NCBI GenBank assembly: GCA_021324165.1
Contig: JAJPJR010000079.1
Location: 1 to 64,000, forward strand
Reading direction: 5' to 3'
Length of the DNA: 64,000 bases
Origin: Armatimonadota bacterium
Lineage (GTDB): Bacteria; Armatimonadota; Fimbriimonadia; Fimbriimonadales; ATM1
The notes under the pieces were generated by a model. That model did no database searches and had not been told where the DNA came from. It was given only the letters and a program-made list of their open reading frames with translations. Below are positions 58,253-64,000 of the stretch, one piece after another. The position numbers were made by a program, and so were the translations under genes. Every line of letters starts with the position of its first letter. Position 1 is the first letter of the stretch.

Positions 58253-59271
58253 CGCGAAGCGCTCCTGAAGCGCGGCCATTTCGCGGCCAACGCATCCAGC
58301 CAAAGCGCAGCGATGATCACCGCGCCATAAACCAGCTGCTGCCAATCGGCCTCGATGTGCAGCACCGACAACCCCACGAAAACGGTGGACAAAAACACGC
58401 ACCCCAAAAACGCCCCGATCACGGTTCCTGCGCCGCCCCGGATGTCGCAGCCGCCAACCACAACCGCCGCGATGCTCATCAGTTCCAACCCCAAACCGGC
58501 AGTCGCGGGATTCACGAATCCGAACTTCGAGGCGTACATCAACCCCGCAAATCCCGCGAGCGCACCGCAGATCGCATACGCTCCGATGACCGTTGCGAAG
58601 ACTGGAACCGCCCGCAACCGCGCCGCCTCCGAATTGGAACCGATGGCAAAAAGCCGCAGCCCCCACACGGTTCGATGCGCGAGCACAAACACCAAAGCGA
58701 AGAACGCCAGTGCGATGATCAGAAGCCAAGGCACGGACAACTGACCGATCTTGAAAGGCCCTTGCAGCGACCAGGCGGTGAGCGCGTTCGGAATGTCGTT
58801 CGAGTCAATCTGCTGTCCCCTCGAAATGATAAAGGTCAGCCCTCGAAAGATACTCATCGTGCCCAGCGTCGCCACAACCGGCGGTACCGCAAGCCGCGCG
58901 ACAAGCAGCCCGTTGATCAACCCGAAAACAACCCCCATGCCCAACGCCGCGCCGGCGGCCAAACTCATCGGGAGATTCGGAAAACTGCGGAACATCAGCC
59001 CCAGGCAGATTCCTGCCAGCCCCACCATCGAGCCCACCGATACATCAATCCCCCGCGACACGATGACCAGCATCTGCCCCAAGGCGACCACCAACAGCAG
59101 CGGAACGGCCAGCAAGACGGTGTTGAGCGAGGAAGGCGATAACAGCCGGGGGTCCTTCAGCCAGCCTGCCGCCAGCACAAGCAGAATCAGAACCGCCGAC
59201 CGCACCTCCGGCCGCCAGACGCCCGATCGAACCGCTGCCGGCCCTACCACGAATGACAGTTTTACACCCAC
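58249..59271 (-). CDS. Sugar ABC transporter permease (first of two)
   Basis: 340 residues from the GTG at 59271; a second GTG at 59250 is possible and the frame stays open further upstream without a start of good quality. RbsC-type core: LVVALGQMLVIVSRGIDVSVGSMVGLAGICLGL, LFAIGSNSEAARLRAVPVFATVIG, LELMSIAAVVVGGCDIRGGAGTVIGAFLGCVFL. First gene of the rhamnose-uptake operon (permease, permease, binding protein, GH78). It is divergent from the cytochrome-c/DUF1553 gene at 59305 across about 33 bases, so both promoters must overlap the start regions. Confidence 0.88.
   Translation of the reverse strand: MGVKLSFVVGPAAVRSGVWRPEVRSAVLILLVLAAGWLKDPRLLSPSSLNTVLLAVPLLLVVALGQMLVIVSRGIDVSVGSMVGLAGICLGLMFRSFPNLPMSLAAGAALGMGVVFGLINGLLVARLAVPPVVATLGTMSIFRGLTFIISRGQQIDSNDIPNALTAWSLQGPFKIGQLSVPWLLIIALAFFALVFVLAHRTVWGLRLFAIGSNSEAARLRAVPVFATVIGAYAICGALAGFAGLMYASKFGFVNPATAGLGLELMSIAAVVVGGCDIRGGAGTVIGAFLGCVFLSTVFVGLSVLHIEADWQQLVYGAVIIAALWLDALAAKWPRFRSASR
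58262..58266 (-). promoter_or_regulatory. Ribosome-binding site deciding the start at 58252
   Basis: AGGAG on the minus strand, nine bases before the GTG at 58252, which overlaps the upstream TGA. It favours this start over the ATG at 58279. Confidence 0.6.
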
Positions 59272-59304
59272 AGCGCCCGCCGGAACGTTCCAAACGGAGA
59301 TAAT

Positions 59305-62300
59305 ATGAACTCGATGCGGAGAGTTTTTTGGATTCTCTCGGGAGCAGCCGGTGCGGCGGCGGCGATCGCGTTCGCTCGGCAATCGCCGCCGGAGCCGAAG
59401 ATTGATTTCAACCGCGACGTGCGGCCGACCCTTTTCAAGTGTCTTTCGTGTCACGGCCCCACGAACGGAGAGGGCACTGCGGGCTTGCGGCTCGATTCGT
59501 TCGAGGCCGCAACCAAAACTCTTCCCAGCGGCAGACGCGCGATCGTTCCTTTCAAGCCGGAAGACAGCGAGCTGTTGCAGCGCGTTGAAGCCTCGGACGA
59601 AACGGTTCGAATGCCGCCAGCCTTCACCCACAAAACTGTTACTCAAGAAGAGATCGGGGTTCTGCGCGAATGGATTAATGAAGGCGCCGTGTTCAAACAG
59701 CATTGGGCGTTTGTCAAACCGATTCGATTTGCTCCGCCCAAAGTCAAAGAGACGGCGTGGCCCAAAAACGACATTGACAGGTTTGTGCTCGCAAAACTCG
59801 AAGCCGCGGGATTGAAGCCTTCACCCGAAGCCGACAAACGCACGCTCATCCGCCGCGCAACGCTCGATATCACGGGCTTGCCGCCGACGCCGCAGGAGGT
59901 TCAAACGTTTTTGAACGACCGTTCTGCAAACGCATATGAGAAGGTTGTAGACCGGCTGCTGGCCTCGCCGCGATATGGCGAACGGATGGCGATGGACTGG
60001 ATGGATTACGCCCGCTATGCCGACAGCAACGGCTACCAGGCCGATTACGAACGGTTTCAATGGCGTTGGCGCGATTGGGTGATTGACGCGTTCAACAAAA
60101 ACATGCCGTATGACCAGTTCACGATCGAACAGATCGCGGGCGATCTTCTTCCTAATCCGACGCTCGATCAGAAACTCGCGACGGCGTTCAACCGCAATCA
60201 CCGCATCAACACCGAAGGTGGAGTCATAGCCGAAGAGTGGCGCGTGGAAAACGTGATTGATCGTGTGGAGACAACCAGCGAAGTGTGGCTCGGCCTTACT
60301 GCCGGATGCGCAAGATGTCACGACCACAAATATGATCCGCTCACGACGAGGGATTTTTATCGGATCTTTGCCTATTTCAACAACGTGCCCGAATCGGGAA
60401 CCGGTGAAGAGCGTCCCGTGAATCATCCGCCCCTGATGCTTGCGCCTTATCCCGATCAAGCCGCGCAGCTCGAGGAGCTCGATCGCAGCCTCGTTCAACT
60501 GCAGAAATCGCGCGATCAGATGATCGAAGCAAACATTCCGGCTGCAAAGAGATGGAAACTGCCGAGCGAACCGCTTTCTGCTGAACTTCGGAGCGCGCTC
60601 GAAGCAGGTTTTCAACTCTCTGCTTCGCCCAAGCGCACTTACGGCAAGGGCGATCAGCCGAAAGTGATTGGAAAAGTGACGGCGGACGAGGGCAAGTCGA
60701 GCGGAGCGATTCTTACCGGCGATGAAGGGTACGTAAGCGCAGGAAAAATCGGCGACGTGGACAAAACTGACGCGTTTTCTTATGGCGCGTGGGTTTTCCC
60801 GACCGAAGGCAACGGCGCAGCCATCGCAAAGATGGATTCCAACGCCGATTTTCGCGGATGGGATCTTTACTTCGACGGCGCAAGGCCGATGGTGCATCTC
60901 ATCAGCAAATGGCCCGAAAACAGTTTGAAGATTATCGCGCGCCAAACCGTGCCGATGAATCGGTGGAGCCACGTGTTCGTTACTTACGACGGCTCTGCAA
61001 AACCGGAAGGATTGCGGCTTTATATTGACGGTCGAAGCGTTCCCGTTGATGTGGAGACGAACTCACTCACCGGATCGCTCAAAAACAACGTTGATTTCAC
61101 CATTGGCCGCCGCACCAACAGCAACGTGTTCAAAGGAAAAATTGACGATCCGATGTTTTTCCGAAAAGCGCTCTCGGGTGCGGAAGTGGTGAAAGTGATG
61201 AACGCACATGCCGCTCAGCGGCTGCGAGCAATTGCCGATTCCAAACGAACCCAAGATCAAAACAAAGAGCTTTCGCGGCTTTACCTGAGCGAAAACAGCA
61301 AGCGGTTCGAAGACCTCAACGATCAGATTCGCGCAACAAACGATCGAAAGTCCGCGGTGCTGGCCAACGTTTCGACCGTGATGATCATGCAAGAGATGGA
61401 TAAGCCGCGCGAATGCTTTGTGCTTACGCGCGGACAATATGACAAGCACGGCGAAAAAGTAACTGCCGGGCTGCCGGCGTTTCTTCCGCCCATGCCCAAA
61501 GGCGCGCCGAACAACAGGCTTGGATTGGCCGAATGGATCGTTTCGCCCGAAAACCCTCTCACGCCCCGCGTGACGGTGAACAGGTTGTGGGAGCGGTTTT
61601 TCGGGGTTGGAATCGTTGCAACATCGGAAGATATGGGCACGCGCGCCGAGTTTCCATCGCATCCTGAACTATTGGATTATCTTGCCACCGAACTGATTCG
61701 GCTGAAATGGAATTTGAAGGCGATGATCAAAGAGATTGTGATGAGCGCAACGTATCGCCAAGCATCTTTTCAAAACGCTGAAGGCGAAAGAGTGGATCCG
61801 CAAAACCGGCTGTTGTGGCGCGGCGCACGGTTTAGGCTCCCTGCCGAAACGATCCGCGATCAGGCACTTTTTGCTGCCGGGCTGCTCGTGGAAAAACTCG
61901 GCGGCCCTTCCGTCCGCCCCTATCAGCCCGAAGGAATTTGGGATGAAACCAACGTTTACGGCAACCTGCGGAACTACAAGCACGATACGGGCGACGGTCT
62001 GTATCGCCGCAGTCTTTACACCATTTGGAAACGCACGGCGGCTCCGCCCGAAATGACTACGTTCGACGTGCCCGCGCGCGAAACCTGCCGCGTCAAGCGG
62101 GCACGCACCAACACGCCGCTGCAAGCGCTCACGCTTTTGAACGACGAAACGTTTGTCGAAGCCGCCCGCGTGCTTGCCCAAAGAATGATTCGCGAAGGAG
62201 GCACGACACCTCAAAGCCGAATCGCTTACGGTTTTTCGCTGCTTCTTGCAAGAAGCCCATCGCAACAGGAGTTGGAAATACTCCTTCCGGGAGTGTTGCG

Positions 62301-62460
62301 CAGAATTGATTATTACAAACGCAACCCGAACGATGCGATCGCGCTGCTTTCGATCGGAGAAAAACTTCCCGATATGAACATCAACTTTGCCGAACTCGCC
62401 GCCTATACGGTAACGGCGAGCGCGCTGCTCAATCTTGACGAAACGGTGACCAAAGAATGA
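59305..62460 (+). CDS. Exported cytochrome c / DUF1549 / LamG / DUF1553 multidomain protein
   Basis: 1051 residues with a hydrophobic N terminus ([22 protein letters not shown]). Heme-binding CLSCH at Cys46/Cys49/His50 starts a PSCyt1 domain (to about 125). A PSCyt2/DUF1549 region follows at about 150-420, with a second heme motif [11 protein letters not shown] (Cys335, Cys338, His339). A LamG/concanavalin-like domain occupies about 455-630 ([43 protein letters not shown]). The C terminus (about 720-1045) is DUF1553/PSD1 ([44 protein letters not shown]). The whole architecture is planctomycete-type; its function is not settled. ATGA overlap with the DUF1501 gene. GGAG precedes the ATG. Confidence 0.92.
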   Translation: MNSMRRVFWILSGAAGAAAAIAFARQSPPEPKIDFNRDVRPTLFKCLSCHGPTNGEGTAGLRLDSFEAATKTLPSGRRAIVPFKPEDSELLQRVEASDETVRMPPAFTHKTVTQEEIGVLREWINEGAVFKQHWAFVKPIRFAPPKVKETAWPKNDIDRFVLAKLEAAGLKPSPEADKRTLIRRATLDITGLPPTPQEVQTFLNDRSANAYEKVVDRLLASPRYGERMAMDWMDYARYADSNGYQADYERFQWRWRDWVIDAFNKNMPYDQFTIEQIAGDLLPNPTLDQKLATAFNRNHRINTEGGVIAEEWRVENVIDRVETTSEVWLGLTAGCARCHDHKYDPLTTRDFYRIFAYFNNVPESGTGEERPVNHPPLMLAPYPDQAAQLEELDRSLVQLQKSRDQMIEANIPAAKRWKLPSEPLSAELRSALEAGFQLSASPKRTYGKGDQPKVIGKVTADEGKSSGAILTGDEGYVSAGKIGDVDKTDAFSYGAWVFPTEGNGAAIAKMDSNADFRGWDLYFDGARPMVHLISKWPENSLKIIARQTVPMNRWSHVFVTYDGSAKPEGLRLYIDGRSVPVDVETNSLTGSLKNNVDFTIGRRTNSNVFKGKIDDPMFFRKALSGAEVVKVMNAHAAQRLRAIADSKRTQDQNKELSRLYLSENSKRFEDLNDQIRATNDRKSAVLANVSTVMIMQEMDKPRECFVLTRGQYDKHGEKVTAGLPAFLPPMPKGAPNNRLGLAEWIVSPENPLTPRVTVNRLWERFFGVGIVATSEDMGTRAEFPSHPELLDYLATELIRLKWNLKAMIKEIVMSATYRQASFQNAEGERVDPQNRLLWRGARFRLPAETIRDQALFAAGLLVEKLGGPSVRPYQPEGIWDETNVYGNLRNYKHDTGDGLYRRSLYTIWKRTAAPPEMTTFDVPARETCRVKRARTNTPLQALTLLNDETFVEAARVLAQRMIREGGTTPQSRIAYGFSLLLARSPSQQELEILLPGVLRRIDYYKRNPNDAIALLSIGEKLPDMNINFAELAAYTVTASALLNLDETVTKE

Positions 62461-63932
62461 ATGAGAACAACCTGATTCGCCTTCAAGATCAGTTCAACCG
62501 AAGAACTTTCATTAGAAGAACCGGAGGACTCGGGCTTGCGGCTCTCGCCACGATTTTCGCCGACGAAGGTTGGGCAAAAGCGGTTTTATCGGCGGATCAG
62601 CAAAAACGGTTCGGCGGTCTTGATGGAATTCCGCACTTCGCGCCGAAAGCCAACCGCGTTATTTATCTTTTTCAATCAGGCGCGCCGTCGCAGCTGGATC
62701 TTTTCGACTACAAGCCCGAACTCGAAAAGCGCCGAGCAGAAGACCTTCCTGCGAGCGTTCGAATGGGCCAGCGTCTTACGGGAATGACCTCCGGCCAAAA
62801 AACGTTCCCCGTGGCGCCCAGCATTTTTAAATATGCGCAGCACGGCGAGGGCCGCATCTGGTTCAGCGAGATTCTTCCGCACATGGCGTCCATCGCCGAT
62901 GAGATCTGCATGATCAAGTCCATGTATACCGAAGCGATCAATCACGATCCTGCTGTTACGTTTTTTCAAACAGGGTTTCAGCTTGCAGGAAGGCCCAGCA
63001 TCGGCTCGTGGCTGAGTTATGGTCTGGGAACCATGAACAACGACCTTCCGGCGTTTGTGGTGCTCACCAGCAAAGGTTCAGGCCGTGCCGACGACCAGCC
63101 GCTTTATGATCGCCTGTGGGGCTCGGGTTTTCTGCCGACGCAGCATCAGGGAGTCAGATTCCGCAACACCGGCGATCCCGTGCTGTTTCTTTCCGACCCG
63201 CACGGAATTGACCGGGCAACCCGCCGCGAAATGCTCGATGAAATCGTGGGCCTGAACAAAATCAAAAAAGCCGTGGTGGGCGATCCGGAAATTGACACCC
63301 GGATTTCACAGTACGAACTCGCGTTTCGCATGCAGACATCGGTTCCCGATCTGCTCGATATTTCAAAAGAGCCTTCGGCGATCATCGAAATGTACGGCCC
63401 CGATGTCAAACGGCCCGGCTCATACGCTTACAACTGCCTGCTTGCGCGGCGGCTGGCAGAACGGGGAGTGCGCTTCGTTCAGCTTTTCCACATGGGATGG
63501 GATCATCATTTCGGACTGCCGATGGCGATCCGCGGCCAAGCGAAAGATGTGGATCAACCCACAGCCGCGCTTATCAAAGATCTCAAGCAGCGGGGAATGC
63601 TGAATGACACCCTTGTGGTTTGGGGAGGCGAATTCGGAAGGACGGTGTATTCGCAGGGCGATCTGACACCCGACAACTACGGCCGAGACCATCATCCGCG
63701 GAACTTTGCTGTGTGGATGGCGGGCGCGGGAGTGAAAAAATCGCTCTCTTATGGCGAGACCGACGATTATTCTTACAACATCGTGGAAAACCCGGTGAGC
63801 GTGCACGATCTCCACGCCACCATGCTGAACATTTTGGGAATTGACCACACGCGGCTCACCTATCGGTATCAAGGGCGCGACTTCCGCCTGACCGACGTGT
63901 TTGGCAATGTGGTGAAAGACCTGTTGGAGTAG
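62457..63932 (+). CDS. DUF1501 protein with Tat signal
   Basis: 491 residues. [23 protein letters not shown] is a twin-arginine signal. The alkaline-phosphatase/sulfatase-like fold of DUF1501 is marked by [87 protein letters not shown] and [34 protein letters not shown], the metal-binding residues of the fold among them. DUF1501 and DUF1553 proteins are almost always encoded together, as here, and are thought to act outside the cytoplasm on an unknown substrate. Confidence 0.92.
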   Translation: MNENNLIRLQDQFNRRTFIRRTGGLGLAALATIFADEGWAKAVLSADQQKRFGGLDGIPHFAPKANRVIYLFQSGAPSQLDLFDYKPELEKRRAEDLPASVRMGQRLTGMTSGQKTFPVAPSIFKYAQHGEGRIWFSEILPHMASIADEICMIKSMYTEAINHDPAVTFFQTGFQLAGRPSIGSWLSYGLGTMNNDLPAFVVLTSKGSGRADDQPLYDRLWGSGFLPTQHQGVRFRNTGDPVLFLSDPHGIDRATRREMLDEIVGLNKIKKAVVGDPEIDTRISQYELAFRMQTSVPDLLDISKEPSAIIEMYGPDVKRPGSYAYNCLLARRLAERGVRFVQLFHMGWDHHFGLPMAIRGQAKDVDQPTAALIKDLKQRGMLNDTLVVWGGEFGRTVYSQGDLTPDNYGRDHHPRNFAVWMAGAGVKKSLSYGETDDYSYNIVENPVSVHDLHATMLNILGIDHTRLTYRYQGRDFRLTDVFGNVVKDLLE

Positions 63933-63960
63933 AATCCTGCTTGCAAACAAAGGGGTGCGC

Positions 63961-64000
63961 ATGAAAAGTCCGCTGGTGTTCTGTTTGATTTCGGCAATCG
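63961..64000 (+). CDS. Start of an exported protein (partial, cut by the window end)
   Basis: An ATG at 63961 follows AAAGGGGTGCGC, and the 13 visible codons encode MKSPLVFCLISAI, a signal-peptide-like start. The gene runs off the window. It lies 28 bases after the DUF1501 stop and is probably in the same operon. Confidence 0.55.
   Translation, partial: MKSPLVFCLISAI

Noticed and set aside
1-64000. Prophage, insertion sequence, CRISPR array, rRNA operon or integrated island
   Set aside because: No transposase, integrase, phage structural gene, repeat-spacer array or rRNA was seen, and gene style is uniform across the window.

Overview
The window looks like chromosome of a diderm bacterium in the Armatimonadota, most likely near the Fimbriimonadia. 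This is inferred from gene content, not from a search. The pointers are: an outer-membrane porin with one SLH domain and a coiled coil (OmpM type, used by Terrabacteria diderms), an lpt lipopolysaccharide-export operon, a DUF3084 gene beside a small RNase H-like gene (a cyanobacterial and Armatimonadota pairing as I recall it), and planctomycete-style DUF1549/DUF1553/DUF1501 genes. Base composition is moderately GC-rich and even. I saw no phage, insertion sequence, CRISPR array or rRNA. Genes are packed tightly: 1-4 base ATGA/GTGA/TTGA overlaps within operons are common and several convergent genes overlap at their stops.

Layout. 1-4.5 kb: end of a cytochrome-c-like gene, an M15-type peptidase, a membrane protein, and a MacA-like adaptor with a MacB-like permease that has no ATPase beside it. 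4.6-8.5 kb: tRNA-Ser(GGA), a prepilin-like gene, a Cys-rich small protein (possibly frameshifted), NAD kinase, a TPR protein. 8.5-13 kb: lipoprotein, sugar nucleotidyltransferase, a shrunken ArgC-like protein, two linked unknown membrane proteins. 13-15.8 kb: chorismate mutase/prephenate dehydratase and MetK. 16.5-19.5 kb: a prepilin-like gene broken by one in-frame TGA, then the OmpM-like porin. 19.7-26 kb: a six-gene plus-strand operon rlmN, LptC-LptA fusion, lptB, lptF/G, DUF3084, YqgF/RuvC-like.

26-33.5 kb (minus strand): probable sugar operon with a formylglycine-generating-enzyme-like protein, Gfo/Idh/MocA oxidoreductase, a full ribose-type ABC importer (ATPase, permease, binding lipoprotein), an Asp-box hydrolase-like protein and a class I glutamine amidotransferase. 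33.5-36 kb (plus): ApbE, ThuA, a YbjN-like protein, a small nucleotidyltransferase. 36-48 kb (minus): an almost unbroken type II secretion/type IV pilus operon, gspE-F-G-H-I-J-K-L-M-C/P-D, plus a Spy-like protein, ended by a clear terminator. 48-54 kb: PQQ-type sugar dehydrogenase, tRNA-Ala(CGC), metallophosphoesterase, MFS transporter, membrane protein, epimerase-like barrel, VOC protein. 54-59.3 kb (minus): two permeases, a binding lipoprotein and a GH78 alpha-L-rhamnosidase, again with no ATPase. 59.3-64 kb (plus): a cytochrome-c/DUF1549/LamG/DUF1553 protein, a DUF1501 protein and the first codons of another secreted protein.

Taken together, the genes describe an organism that exports proteins with a T2SS-like machine, builds an LPS-containing outer membrane held by an SLH porin, and scavenges plant or microbial glycans with periplasmic hydrolases and ribose-type importers. 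The points I would check first are the nonsense codon at 16921, the LptC-LptA fusion, the ArgC-like protein that has lost its NADP-binding core, and the two transport systems lacking ATPases.
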